This document shows positions 26,164 to 39,100 of a DNA stretch of 64,000 nucleotides, in pieces. The first letter of the stretch is position 1. The number at the start of each line of letters is the position of its first letter. The stretch lies in NCBI RefSeq assembly GCF_000189635.1, contig NW_002476121.1, positions 62,001 through 126,000 of the forward strand. Direction: 5' to 3'. This stretch comes from Tetrahymena thermophila SB210. Lineage: Eukaryota; Ciliophora; Oligohymenophorea; Hymenostomatida; Tetrahymenidae. The notes below the pieces were generated by a model. That model worked only from the letters and a program-made list of their open reading frames with translations. It had not been told where the DNA came from and searched no databases. The position numbers and the translations under genes were made by a program.

Positions 26164-29100
26164 TCAATTATTCTTGTATTTTTTTATTAATGTAAGGAAT
26201 TTTTCATGAAGTATTTTTCTATAATTTGCTCTTTCTTTATCGTATATGTTTTTATTTTTACTATAGTTGTTTATTTCTATTTAAGGAATTTCTATTACTA
26301 ACTCTTGTTCTTCTTTCCATCCAAGAGACTTCAAAAATTTTCTTTCTCTTTCCCAAAAGATCTTTGAGTTATTATCGTTTTGATGATTTGATTCTTAATC
26401 TATTTAGCTAGATTTACTCTATTAATCATTTAAATTGTTTTTATTTTAAATTTTATTGTGTTTTATTTATGTATTTTATTATCCTACACCTGCTTAGATT
26501 ATTTTTTAATTCTGATTAAAGCAAGCTTCTGCTTCTGCTTATTACTAAGTATTGTTTATAATATCTTTTTATGTTCTTTTATTTTAATTTTCAAAATTAA
26601 TTTTTGTTTAATTTGATTATTATTATTATTATTTTTTTTCTTTTGATTCTAATTAATCATTTGCTGCAGCTTAGCCCTTCATAGTCTACACTTATGATAT
26701 TCTATTTTTATTGACCTCAATAGGTCCTGCTTGAGCATATTACTCATCTTCTTGATTTATTATATCTTAATCTTCTTCCTTTGCTTAAATATTTTATTAA
26801 ATTTCATTACCTCTTTTATTTTTCTTCTTCTTCTTCTATTCTTATTATTTGAGCTTTTTTTATTCTTCTTCTATCTGTTTAAGCTATTGCTATAGCTCAT
26901 CCTGTTTTTTTTTTAACAATTTGGCTTCTTGCTTTTACTTTTACTTTAACTCTTCTTCCTGTTTTTTTTTTAGTTCTTCCTCGATTTGTTTTTTTAACTC
27001 CTCTTATTTTTTTTCTTGTTTTTTAAGTTTTTGCTTTTATTTTTTCTTTTAATTCTTTAACTTTTTAGCTTCTTTGGTTTTTTCGTCCTCTTCTAAGTAT
27101 TCTTCAAGAGAGTTTTTGCAACCATTTCTTTCCATAGCTATTTGTATTTATCCTTAAAGCTATGTCATAAATATTTTATAACACTTGTTTGTTTATTAAA
27201 AAAATTTAAAACTTATATTTTGAAAAATAAATTTTACTATATTTAAAAACAGTTATCTAACAATTTCTTCTGATTTTTTGTTTTTCCAAACATTTTACAA
27301 CCTGTCTTTAAGAGTCTAACCTAAACAAATTAGTAATTCATCTTGAGCAGCTTCTGTTGTATTAGCATGCTTAACAAGAGAAGTATCGACTTAAGCTTTG
27401 CTCATTATTTCTTAAATAAAATCAACCTATACAAAAAATTTTATTTTTACGATTGGCTAGTTTAATCAATATTATTTACTTGCATTGGTATTGAAATTTT
27501 TCTAGTCTTATGACAATATTTTATATAATTAAGTAAGTCATATTATTCATCATCTAGATCTCCATCATCCTATTATTAATAAAATAATTGAAAAATTAAA
27601 AATTAACTATTATTTTACTTCATCTTCATCTTCTTCATCATCTTCCATTTCATCTTCGAATTCTTAATCATCAGCTTCAATTTAGCTATGCTCATAAGTA
27701 TTATCTTAAGGGTTAGCACAATTTTAATAAAAAACTTCTTTGCTAATATTTAGATAGATTAATAAATAACAGATAGAATTAATCATAAAAAAATACTTTT
27801 AATCAGAAGGACTTTCGCTCTTTTGATTATATTAATCCAATTTTTCATGATATTCTGTTTAATTTTACTCTTCCATACAATTTTCTTATATTTATAATTC
27901 TTGATGACATTATGAATCACAATTATCACACTAGCTGTAGACTTAATCATTTATTTTATTTTAAAATTCATCATATAAATACTAATCTTCCTCTTAATCT
28001 ATTTCAATATTTTTTTTTAATTTCTAATACTCACCCAAAATATTTTCTTTGCAAGTTCCACAGAATTTTCTCTTTTTTAAATATTTCTTTAAAAATATTT
28101 TCATTAGTTTTAAGTTATTTATCTTGTAATTTTTTAAGTTATACATCTAAATTTGATAGAAAAAGTGATTCCTCTATTTCAATTGCTTCGTCTTTTGAAG
28201 AAAAGTCAGGATCAAATAGTTGTTCAAAATTATCTTTCATAAGACCTTTAAATATATTAATTTAAGTTAAAATTGCTTTTTTTTCTAAATAATTTTACAA
28301 GGGATTGGTTTTTTTGAGTGTAAATTACATCTATAATTTCTTTAGCAAATTGATTTTTTAAATAAATTAAAATTTCTATTCAAATTTTCAAGCATGCTTT
28401 ATTTATTTTAGTGGAATTAGAGAAATGAGGCAATGTTGAAATTATTTTCAAGAAAGTTTTCTAAGATTCCTATAAATTTATTAAATTTAAATGAATTTAA
28501 TAAATAATACAAATTAAATAAATAAATATTTACCGATTTCTCTATTTTTATTGACAAATATCCCATCAAAGCTAATTGTAACTTAATTTATATTTGCTTA
28601 TTAAATTAAATCATTTAAAAATTAATGTAAGCTTTCTTTACAACCTACGCAATCTATCATATTTTGCATTTCAGCATTAAACTCTTATTCTTTAACCATA
28701 GTAGCTCTTTTCTTTTCACTATAATTAAGAACCTCTAATTGCTAATTGTAAAAAAAATAAGTAAATTAAAAAAATTCTCCAATAATATATATAAATAATA
28801 ATTACATCGAATATATTTTTGACATCAGGAGAAAACTATATTTTCGAACAATTATTTTTATTTTTATAATTATTATTATTATTTTCTGCTTGTGCTTTTT
28901 AAATTTTTTGATCTGAAATCTAGGCATTTTAATGATTGACCCTACTTTCATCAATTAAAATATTCTATTAAACTGAATTTTTATTTAAGTTATTATTTTC
29001 TGAGTCTTTGATTACATGAGGTAAATGATTAATTTTGCTATTTACAGAGTTTTTTACTCCATAGTTTAAATTTTATTGATTTATATATTATACTTTTTAC

Positions 29101-30653
29101 ATGTTTATTTATTTTGATTTCTAAAACTCCAAAGCATCAGCATACAAATTACTTATAGACTCAATTTATTGCTGAATTTATATTTGATGTTATTGAATTC
29201 TAATATCTTGTTAACTATTTTTTTTAATTTGCTTTTCTTTTAAAATTTATGAAATGAGAGATCCATCTTTTGCTATCGAAGAAATATTTTAATTGAAAGC
29301 ATTAATCACAGCATTTTCTTTGGGCATAAAATCATTAGTTGATGTCATTATTTACTTTTAATTATTTAAAATTTTTGAATTTAATATTGAAAAACCATCA
29401 CTATTATCATCATTTTTTTTTAAAGCTTTGATGTTAACTATAACAGTACTATTTTTTTGGTCTTTATTCATTTCTATTCTTTTTTTTCGTAAACCATCAA
29501 TATCCATCTAATAACTAAATTAAAATTTTTTATTATTGACTTGGTTTTTCAAATAATTATTTTTTTCTTAATTGTCAATATCTTCTTCTATATCTTCCTC
29601 CTCATCATCATCTTCCTCTTCATCGTCATCCTCTTCTTCATCTTCACAATCAAATCCTTCTAACATTTCATCATCCTCATCTTCCTCTATATCTTCTTCA
29701 ACATCTTCATATTCATCGTCTTAATTGTAATTTGGTAAATTTGAGGAATTCATGCTTTGAAAATTCTGAATATTTATATCATTACATTAAAAATTTATTA
29801 CATCTATTTATTATCCTTAACTTTAAATTTAATCATTTAGCTTTGCTAGTTTATCTTGTATATATTGATTCATTTTCATTTATAATTACTAATTGCTTTT
29901 AAATCCATCTTAATTACAAAAGTTTTGTTGTATTCCCCTTAAGTGTTATTACAAAATATGGTTTTATAATTTATGATTTAAAGAAAAATCGTTTAAATCC
30001 TTTGCTTTTAAGCTGCTTTATTCCAAAATATTTCCTTCTGACTAGCTGTTCTCTTTCAATCTAAGTTTATTCTATTAATTAATCTATTACATGTGCTATA
30101 ATTTGTCTATCTATATTATATTTTTTTAGTTTCTATACAAAGAAGTAGATACAGGCTATGATAACGAGTTACTCGAATCTGTTTAATAAACTGCTTGAGC
30201 ATTTTTTAAAATACCTTTTCTCTCTACTGTTTAGCTATTACCTATAACTAATTATGGGATAGTATTTAATCCATTACTATTTTACTATTTTATAGGTGCT
30301 AATGTAGAATTTTGGTTAGAAACCTATTCATTATATTATTATTATTATAAGTGGCTATATTATGATCCTTCTTACATATATTATAACCCATTTTAAACAA
30401 TCTAATTTTAACATTTTTACTGTTAATTCTACATATTTGATTGAATTTGAAATTATATTTCATCATTAACATTATTTATATTTTATTTAGATGAAAAAAC
30501 ATGATTTTGCTGAATAGAGAGTTCGCTTGCACTATTTAATTAGAATTATTATAAACTTTATGGGATTTCTTGCTACTCTTAACTATGACTGATAATTTAA
30601 TTACTATTATCTTTACTTTCAATTATTTAATCCTTATTAACTTTTTATGACAT
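26164..30653 (-). CDS. GGNBP2: GGNBP2 (gametogenetin-binding protein 2) homologue, 9 exons, 1341 aa
   Basis: Exons 30653-28806, 28741-28534, 28469-28299, 28245-28145, 28071-27797, 27742-27619, 27569-27480, 27426-27238 and 27183-26164. Introns are 49-73 bp and every phase agrees (1342 codons). Exon 1 (616 residues) is Gln/Asn-rich with a long Asp/Glu tract near 300-350. From exon 2 on, the order of animal GGNBP2 is followed: DCVGCKESLHQFL (human CVGCRRSVERLF), YRCNLHSKKP (KRCQLHSLDTHKP), RKFCGTCKENILGEY (HRFCTDCKNKVLRAY), HANTTEAAQDELLICLG (HAKTIDIAQEEVLTCLG), EEIVRQLFLNI, then a Lys/Glu-rich coil, and a last RANYRKILHEKF (REQYRQHLKEKF). The paired Cys suggest zinc binding. In animals the protein is nuclear and important in spermatogenesis; the ciliate role is unknown. 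An ATG at 27135 lies in frame inside exon 9, and I judged it internal. Confidence 0.88.
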
Positions 30654-31561
30654 TTTATTTATACTAAGTTAAAGATTTTTGTATATTGAGTAAAAGTTAT
30701 TAAAATTCACTAAAAACTTTTTGATTAATTTTTTTATAGTAATTCTTTTAAGAAATACTCAAAAAATCTTTAAAATGCTACTTGAATCAATCAGTATTTT
30801 TATCTTTTAATTTTATAAATATATAAATTAATATAAAAATGACAATATTTCGCATATTAGTAGGCAAACAAGTATTTAATTTTTATCTTATCCTTTGTAA
30901 TAAAATTCAATTACTAACTACTCAATTTTAAATAAAAGCTTTAAATTGTTTATCAAAAAATAATCTTACAGAGAAAGGTATTTAAAATAATCTTTCTATG
31001 TAAAATAATACATTTTTCTTTACAATATAATTTCATTAAAAAGCAAAATTTTGTGTTAAATATTTATCATCAATTAATTAAATTAATTTTATTTGTAAAA
31101 AACTTATTAACATAATTTTTTAAAAAACTGATTAAATTTATTTCCAATAAATTTTTTTGAAATTATTTTTTTCATTTTTAGAAATGATTAAATATATTTT
31201 TTTATAAAAAACCTTAAAAAAATATTAATTTAATTACATCTTACTCTCATCTTTATAAAATAATATTTTTTTTTAGCTTTTAAAACTACTTTGAAATTAA
31301 AAATAACTCAGGATATATTTATGAAGATAAATAAAAAAAAATATTATTAAATTTTTATGCTAATTATTTTATTTACTTTAATTAATAATTAAAAACAACA
31401 AATTATGATAAACATTTTAAATAACTTTTATTCAATTAACATAAAACTAAATTATTTTTCACTATTTTTTAATATTATTCAAAATTATAATTAAATAAAA
31501 AAATGATCTTTTGTTTGACATTTTTACTTCAAATAATTCAAATAAGGAGGAGAAAGGAAAA
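30654..31561. other. Divergent intergenic region, about 0.9 kb
   Basis: AT-rich spacer upstream of the GGNBP2-like gene and of the small plus-strand ORF. It holds long A and T runs and should contain the GGNBP2 promoter. No conserved element was recognised. Confidence 0.45.
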
Positions 31562-31767
31562 ATGAAAAGTAATTCTAAATTTGCTAGATAAATAAAAAGT
31601 AAACAAAAATTTATTTTTTAAAAAAATTTTCTTTACTATTTTTAGCATAAAATGAAAACGGATTAAGCATGGTATATGGCGATGCATATTTAGTTTACTA
31701 TCAGATGCGTTAAACAAATCAATTTGAGTTTAATGAACTATAATTTTAACCAAGCAATTATTATTGA
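31562..31767 (+). CDS. Tiny spliced ORF with an ubiquitin-protease-like tail (doubtful gene or remnant)
   Basis: Proposed exons 31562-31598 and 31646-31767, with an intron of 47 bp, give 52 residues. The second exon reads NGLSMVYGDAYLVYYQMRQ, which resembles the end of ubiquitin-specific protease catalytic domains, where the final strand is (D)AYxLxY. No other part of a protease domain is present upstream. It may be the last piece of a decayed or truncated gene copy, a genuine micro-ORF, or chance. An alternative unspliced frame from the same ATG gives about 82 unrelated residues. Confidence 0.25.
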
Positions 31768-32200
31768 GCTTCAAAAATTTGTAAATTTATTAAGTATTGC
31801 TCTGAGATGAATATTTTAAATATTCTCTATTATGTATTTCAAATTTACATAATAATTTAATTGGCCAGTTAGAATTAAATTTATAATAATGGACTATATT
31901 GTTTTATGGTAAATTTTTTAATCAGATAACTATGATTTATGATTTATACATTATAAAATTATTTATGAGTATTTAAAATCTAAAATTGCTAAATTGATAT
32001 AATTAAATTTGTGTTATTTTTGAATTTAATAAAATTTATTATTCATTCATAGAATAAAAACTATTAAATTAATATCATAATAAAAAAGTAAAAATTCGCA
32101 ATCTAACATAGTTTCTACTTATTATTACTAAATTAAATATAAAGCTAAAACATACATTAATTCAGCTTTTATTACGCATATTTTACACAGCCATTTTACC
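31768..32200. other. Intergenic spacer upstream of the 1024-residue orphan
   Basis: AT-rich, no coding frame or repeat recognised. It presumably holds the promoter of the gene starting at 32201. Confidence 0.45.
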
Positions 32201-35200
32201 ATGAAATCCGATATAAAACTCAAACCAGATAATAAATAATTACTAGCATCTCTTTTTACACAGTTTTTTAGAGATCATTTGCTGACTCAAACAGAACATC
32301 AAAGAGATAAAGATGCGTATGAAAAAAATTTTGACTTATGGTAGAAATTTGTTAAAGTGATTAATTAAGATTTGAAACTAGAAGAAAATGATAACTTCTA
32401 AAATAACTAAGATTTAGTATAGTAATTAGTAATCGCAATAGATAATTACAAATAAAGCCATGATATAAATGCTAATTACATTGAAGAAATATCTTAACTC
32501 TTAAGCTCTAGTCTCAATAAGAGTAACGATGTCTAAGAGTAGGGCAATTCTTCAAAAAAATTTGAGAAGGCTTCAATCCACAGTCAACGGAGGTAACTAT
32601 CTATACCTCCAAAACCTAGTTTGATCTTGGGCGATAGTTTAGTTGAAGAGGAAAAACTTACTTAAGAATACAATTATAAGTAAGGATACCCTATTCGAAC
32701 TCATAAGAAAAATAATACAGCTATACTAAGCTAGAGTAAATCAAAGTAGATAAAGGAAGGGTATTAATTATAAGGATAGAAATCTCCTTTTAACTAAGCA
32801 CTTGAGGTTTAAAATTTAAATAAAAATAGTAATATATAATCATGTCAAAATATATTTAATGGTATTTAAAATATATAATAAAAATCAACCCAAAGAGCAG
32901 ATGAAGAAATATAAAATAATTTCTTAGAACTACAATAATTTTTAAAGCAAAAAAATACTAAAAACATTCAAGAAATAACATAAAATTTGATGTAGGAATA
33001 AGCATTTAAGTAATCAAAGAATATTTATATCTTAAAGAGTAATAATAGCTGCAATTAAAAGATGAACATAATGAATTAATTTCTTTATGCGGTTAGTATC
33101 TAACATTACTAAGACCTCATTTAAAACAGCTCATAAGAATAATGGTAGTAAATCATTTAATTTTTCAAGGACGAAAAAAAAACTTGCTAATATAATTTAG
33201 CTTAGGACATTAATAAGTCAAACAAAATGTCTTAGTATTAAAAATCAATTATGAAAGCATTATTTACAGAAATGTCAGAAAATATACAAAGATAAGATAA
33301 AACTTAACAGACCGCCTTTTATGATTTTTTGTAAAGGGCTTAAAGCGATGAAATTCTAGCTTAAAGCTTATTAGTGAGTCTCAAAGAAAAGATTGTTAAC
33401 ACGTGCAAGCTGGAAGAATGCGATAGCTTTCGTAATGAGGTGTTTAATAATTGGTTTGTAAAAAATCCTAATACTAACTTAGTAGGAATTGACTCATAGA
33501 AATTAAAGCTTTTGTCTTTCTCTCTTTAAAAGAGAATTTCTATCCTAAAAGTTACATAAACAATAAATTGTTAATCATAAATACAATCCAGCTCCTCATT
33601 AGAAGTCGTACAGTCTTTTGAACACTCAAGCGATAATGGTATTTGCATTCCTAGTATTAATATCCTTTGGCACAATACTCACTAATATGACCATTTTTAT
33701 TTAATTTTAAATGATCAATAATAAGCCTTTTATCAAAATAAAAGCAAGTAAAAAATTTAATCAATGTAGCAACCTTTCATTTAAACAAAAGAAATTTCTT
33801 TATAGAAATGTATTTCTGAAATGTAATCTTCATCTACACAACCATAAAATTTTTCTTTACTCCAAATTTCTAAATAATAATCTGATTAGCCCAGCCAGCT
33901 ATTAAAAAATAATAGCAATTCATACATGTCATAAAACAATCTAAATGGCTCTTAAAAGAAACAGAGAGAGGAAGCTCTAATTGAAAAATACTCCAGTTCG
34001 ACATCCAACTTCTCTCGCAGTTCTATTGTAATTTATTTTTACACCTTTATTTAATCTATTAGCTTAATTATAACGCAAATCCCTTTTTTTAAATAAAAGA
34101 ATTATTAATCTTAATGAACCAAAATTTAATTTCATTTTATTAACTTTAGGAACCAAAATTCTCAAAAGAAGGACTCTAGAATCTCAAATAAAAAACATAG
34201 AAGTTGAAGTTAATGATGATAGATAATTCTTTTACCATAAATAGTATTTAAATGCAGATAGAAAATAACTGGAAGCCTTCTAATTAATATAATTAGCAAA
34301 ATGTTATAAATATTCCTTCAATTCCATCTAACTAGCTAGAACAATAATTTAAAAAGATTGATTAATTTTAATTAAAGATTAATTCATAATTATCACCTTT
34401 TATTAAGCCATTAAATGACATAAACAATCAAAATACAAATCTTAGGTATTAAAGTAATATTCAAATTTAATTACTCAAAAATTAAGATTAAGATATATTG
34501 AGAGGTCGTGAAAACTGCTAAAACTAAATCAAGTTGTTAAATTAATGTAGTTTTAGAAGTGCCAGTCAAAATAACTTTTTCAAATAGAAAGAAGAATAGT
34601 CTCAACATATAAGTTTAATTCCAAACTTATAGAGCAATTAAAGTTAAATAACATCTAACATTTCACCAACAAAAAAGAATTAGGCATCAAATTAAGCAAG
34701 ATTGAGAATACAGTCTGGCCATGTAGTATCAGCTCATAAAATAAGCGAAGACAATTAAGATCGCTCAGGTATTACTCTTTTAGGGTAGTCATCTTAAAAA
34801 AGCAATATATCTCCATTCATTAATTTGTATAATGAAGAAAATAGCATTAAATGTACTAAAATGGAGGAAAACAAGAAAGAAGATTCCTCTGATAAATATT
34901 AATCAAATTATGATTCAAATACTTCATAAATATAAATTTAATTACTGAACAAATAATAAAAGAATATTTTAAATTCAAATTAAGTAGATGAGTCTGATAA
35001 AAATATCTTAAAAGCATTAGGATTGACTAGCTCTACTTCTACTAACTCAACTATAGCTTCCAACACTGCATCAAATATAAATACCCCAAATAATTTTATT
35101 TAGAATAACTCATGTTCTAGATAAGCCTCTTTTTTCATGAGAAACAGCCCAAATTATATGAATAATAACAACTCTCCTTAGACAGATTCAGGAGTTAAAC

Positions 35201-35397
35201 TAATAAAATCTTTAAGTACTAACCAACACAATATCTAATTTACTAACCCCAAATAAATACCTTCTATTAATGACTTTAGATTTTACTAAGAATTTTTATT
35301 ACAAAATAAATAAAATACACCTCAATAAAACTGTATAAAAAACTAATAAATAAACCATAAGTATATATCCTTATAATAAAATATAGCAAAAAGTTGA
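32201..35397 (+). CDS. Uncharacterised Gln/Asn/Ser-rich protein, 1024 aa
   Basis: Exons 32201-34027 and 34150-35397, intron of 122 bp, phase 0, 1025 codons. I do not recognise it. Residues 1-55 look folded and helical (LASLFTQFFRDHLL, YEKNFDLWQKFVKVI). A second partly ordered stretch lies at about 345-440 (MKALFTEMSENI, FYDFLQRAQSDEILAQ, CKLEECDSFRNEVFNNWF). The rest is low-complexity Gln, Asn and Ser with short basic patches and SP/TP dipeptides, such as a Ser/Thr/Asn run near 940. There is no signal peptide, membrane segment or catalytic motif. The N-terminal helices could be a dimerisation or docking element; SP/TP sites suggest a phosphorylated regulator or scaffold, but this is weak inference. 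Both neighbours on the same strand are separated by AT-rich spacers. Confidence 0.75.
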
Positions 35398-36177
35398 ATT
35401 TATATAATTTTATAATTTATTTTTAGGTATTAATTGATTATTAGTTTATTATTTACAAATTATTATTCTAATGTTTCCTTTAGAATTTAATTAAAATTCT
35501 AAAATATAATTTTATTTATTATCAAATATTTCAGATATTTACAATATTGTTGAATATTTACAAGTAAATATTATTATGATTGCTTTAAAAGTTAATTAAA
35601 AATCAAAATACCACTTATCAAAAAATGAATATTTATTTATTAATGGTTGAATATTTACAAAATATTATAATGAATAAATTAAAAATACTATTTAGCATAA
35701 ATCATATATTACATATATTTATAATTGGTAGAATATTTATTTACAAGGTATTATTTTACAAAAATTGATATTTATTTTATTGAAATTACATTTTAACTAA
35801 AGAATAAAAAGATTTTAAACTAAAATTTATACATGTATTTATAAACTTTTTTCTTTATGATAGATTAAATAAAAGCATGAAGTAAAAATTTATAATATTA
35901 ACTACCAAAAATTATGTTTAAATGAAATAATTAATAATTCATAAATAAGTGATAGCTTACAAAACATTTAAAGGATTCAAATTGATAGCAAAAGAAAGTT
36001 ATTCATTGATTTATTATTCATTCATTAATTAATTAATTGAATTTATTATTTCTCCTAAAATAACTTTTTGTAAAAAAATTATAAACATAAAGCAATATAC
36101 AAATATAATATACATTTATCAATAGAAAAACTTCCATTAAATTTAAAAGCAAAAGGAAGATAAACTATTGTAAAGAT
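35398..36177. other. Intergenic spacer with degenerate tandem repeats
   Basis: About 0.8 kb of AT-rich DNA between two plus-strand genes. No coding frame was seen; the internal repeat is listed separately. Confidence 0.5.
35546..35785. repeat. Degenerate tandem repeat, unit about 85-95 bp
   Basis: The phrase TTG(T/G)TTGAATATTTACAA recurs near 35546, 35640 and, more diverged (GTAGAATATTTATTTACAA), near 35724, each followed by a similar AT-rich stretch. It looks like an old tandem duplication in the spacer. Function is unlikely, although it sits directly upstream of the PH-TTC39 gene. Confidence 0.4.
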
Positions 36178-39100
36178 ATGTCAGAACACAATTAAAATAC
36201 TATTTTGGCTAATATTCCTATTAAAAAATCTAGCAAAGAAACGATGAAAAGCAATAGAAATATTATGATTAATTTTGAAAATCAATTATAGTAGAAAGTA
36301 GAGGATATGTTCAAGACTGATGGACTTAAAATTTTAGTGAAAAGAGGCAAAACATTTGGTTTACTTACAACTAGATATTATAAGATAGTTAGAGATTTTC
36401 TGTACTACTACAAAAGTAAAGCTATTACAAGCAAGCCAAAAGGAATTCTCAATTTGCGTGACTCGTCTCTTAAAGTTGAGTTAGAATATGGAAAAATAAT
36501 TAAGGAGAAGCAATTTGGATTGAAAGTGTAAGGTGCTAAAACACATGGAGTATTTTGGCTAGTAAGCTAAAACCAAGCAGAAAACATAACACTTTTTAAA
36601 TATTTGAAGCTACTGAATGGATAATTTTAAATAAAATAGCTTCCACTTCTTTCTAACAGGAATCTTAGAGGAGGAAATAGTTAGTTGATAAATAATAGTC
36701 TATGTAGTCAAGTTGAAGGAGGATTAGGTAAAACAGATAAATAATAAGATTTTCAATTAATCAAAATATTTTATAAATTTAATTAGAAAATATGATCAGT
36801 GAGGAAAAAATAAATTAAATAGAGTTTATGGATGCATAACTTAATTTAGCTTTAAGAAATGTTGATAGCAGTGTTGTTTTAAAGATAGAAAAGCCTTAAA
36901 TCGAAGATATTAATGGAGTTTAGTATAACTCTAGCAAGCAAGTGTGTTACATAGGAGAGGAAAATAAAAATGATAATACTCAATATGCTTAGTAAAATAT
37001 AAATTAAAATATACTTACAAATTTAATTAATGGAATAAAAGATAGAAGTAACAATCAATATGATAATTTTTAAATTGAAAGAAAAGAAATTAGTTAACAA
37101 CCTAATGTAATCTCAATAAAAAGAGATTTTTTATCTAAAAAATACGAAGTTGAAAATGAGTAGATTTTTGAAGAAGAGGAGGGTTTTAAAAACAAATAAT
37201 GGGGATAAATTCAATATCATAATAGCAGCACATATTTTGGAGAAAGTTAAAAATAATCAACAAAAAAGAATAATGGATTAAATTATAGTAGTTAATAAAA
37301 TCTAGGGATAGAAGATAAGATTATTCATTTAGAATTGTAAATATCTCCAAAGAAAAAGTAACCTCATACAGCAAGCTCTCTTAACGAAAGAAATAGTACT
37401 GGCAATAAGAGCCATTTATATCAAATTAATTATTCTCCAAACTTCAATAATATGTATGGGCAAGGTTATGATGACGAATTTTTGTAAAGAGAAATAGGAG
37501 ATGTATAATTACCTTCTTCTCCAAAATAAATTATTTAGTTTGACGATGATTATGATGAAGAATACATAGATTATTATGGTGAAATAAATTTAAATTACAC
37601 TAATGGCATAGGTAGTGCAATAACTAGCTAAAATACATTAAATAAAATTAAAAAACCTTAAGCAGATATAACAAATCCATCCTCTTAAATTTTATTGCTA
37701 AATTAAAATACCACAACCCAACAGAATTTGAGTTAAAATTAAATTTTGCTTGTTGAAGCTAGTAGTAATTTTACTCAAATGTTAAGTCCTATTTACTAAT
37801 AATAGGAATCTAATTTTTTAAGATAATTTAATCCAAATGAAGATTATGCACAACAACTAAATTTAATAAAAGAATAAGGTAAAAAAATAGAAGAGTCAAT
37901 CAAAACAAGTGAGTAAATGCTTAATTACTACAAAGAATAGTATGAATAAATTAAAAAATCTACATCTTGCTTGGATGAAGCTGAAGAGCTGCATGAAAAA
38001 AATAAAAATAACTAAATTTTATCAGAAATATATTCTAATATTGTTTAAACTAAAAAGCAGCAATAATCAACGTAAATAAAAAACTCATCAAATTAATATG
38101 AAAGTCATAAGCCAATTATTCATAACTAATCTAAAAGTGATATAAACTTATTACATTATATATATGAAGATTAATTTTATGAAGATGTTAATTACAACCA
38201 AGAATAGGTTTGCTAATTTCCTTACCAAAATTAATATAATTCTCACAATTCAATAGAATTTAAGCTTTAGTTGAATGATAAGTTAAAAAATAAGTCTGCT
38301 CCACATTCTCCTAATACATCTATTTTAAGAGGTAATAAATTTATTAATAAAAGCGAGTAAGATGAAAATATTGCAGAAGACTCTGAAGAAGGATCAAATG
38401 ACTAATTCAATAGTAGATATTGTAGAAATATGGATATTTTATCAAATAACAATCCTCATCAAAGAACTTAAACAGATTTAGCTTTAGAAGAAGAAGCAGT
38501 AGCAAATGAAAATAGTGGTGAAGAAGATGATTACTACCTAAGTGAAAAACCTAGGGAGGATAATTTTAGATCAAGTAACTGTAATGAAATAAAAGAGTCG
38601 AAATATCAATCAGGTATAAGCAACAAAACTACTAACTACTAGACATCTGAATATAAAATAGTATTAAATGAAGAATAAAAAAAATTAAATAAAGAAATGA
38701 AGGAAATTTGCAACTAAGAAAACTCACTAAAACAAATAGAAGACTTAGATTTTAAAATTTTAGATGAAATTAAAGATGAAGTTGGAAGAAATGTTTCCTA
38801 AATAAATAAACCTAATCTATTTTCAGATTAATAAAATTCGAATATTAGGAGGAGCAAAAGTGCAATATCCTAAAAGAACAATGGTACTACAAATTAAATA
38901 AAATTCAAAGCAAGAGCTTCTGTGAAGAATATTTCTCAAAGGAATATATATGATGAAGGAGAAGGAGGGGAAGATGAAAGTGAGTGTATCGACAATCCTA
39001 TTGAATACTCTGAGAAGATGAATAATAAAGAAGATATTTCGAATAAATATCGCTATGAAGAAGATGAAGTTATTCAAAGTTCTAAAATAATATAAAAAGA

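Noticed and set aside
26164-27135. A separate 323-residue Lys/Glu-rich coiled-coil gene starting at ATG 27135
   Set aside because: The frame is continuous with a splice acceptor at 27183, and the residues continue the GGNBP2 alignment (coil and C-terminal helix), so it is exon 9.
28060-28300. Two apparent frameshifts in A-runs of the GGNBP2-like gene
   Set aside because: Both disappear with ordinary introns of 53 and 73 bp that restore the conserved RxFCxxC and CNLHS blocks in frame.
28500-28560. Identical phrase AATAGAGAAATCGGTAAA here and at 46570-46590 as a possible repeat
   Set aside because: It is about 18 bases of similar coding sequence at a splice donor in two unrelated genes; the flanks do not align.
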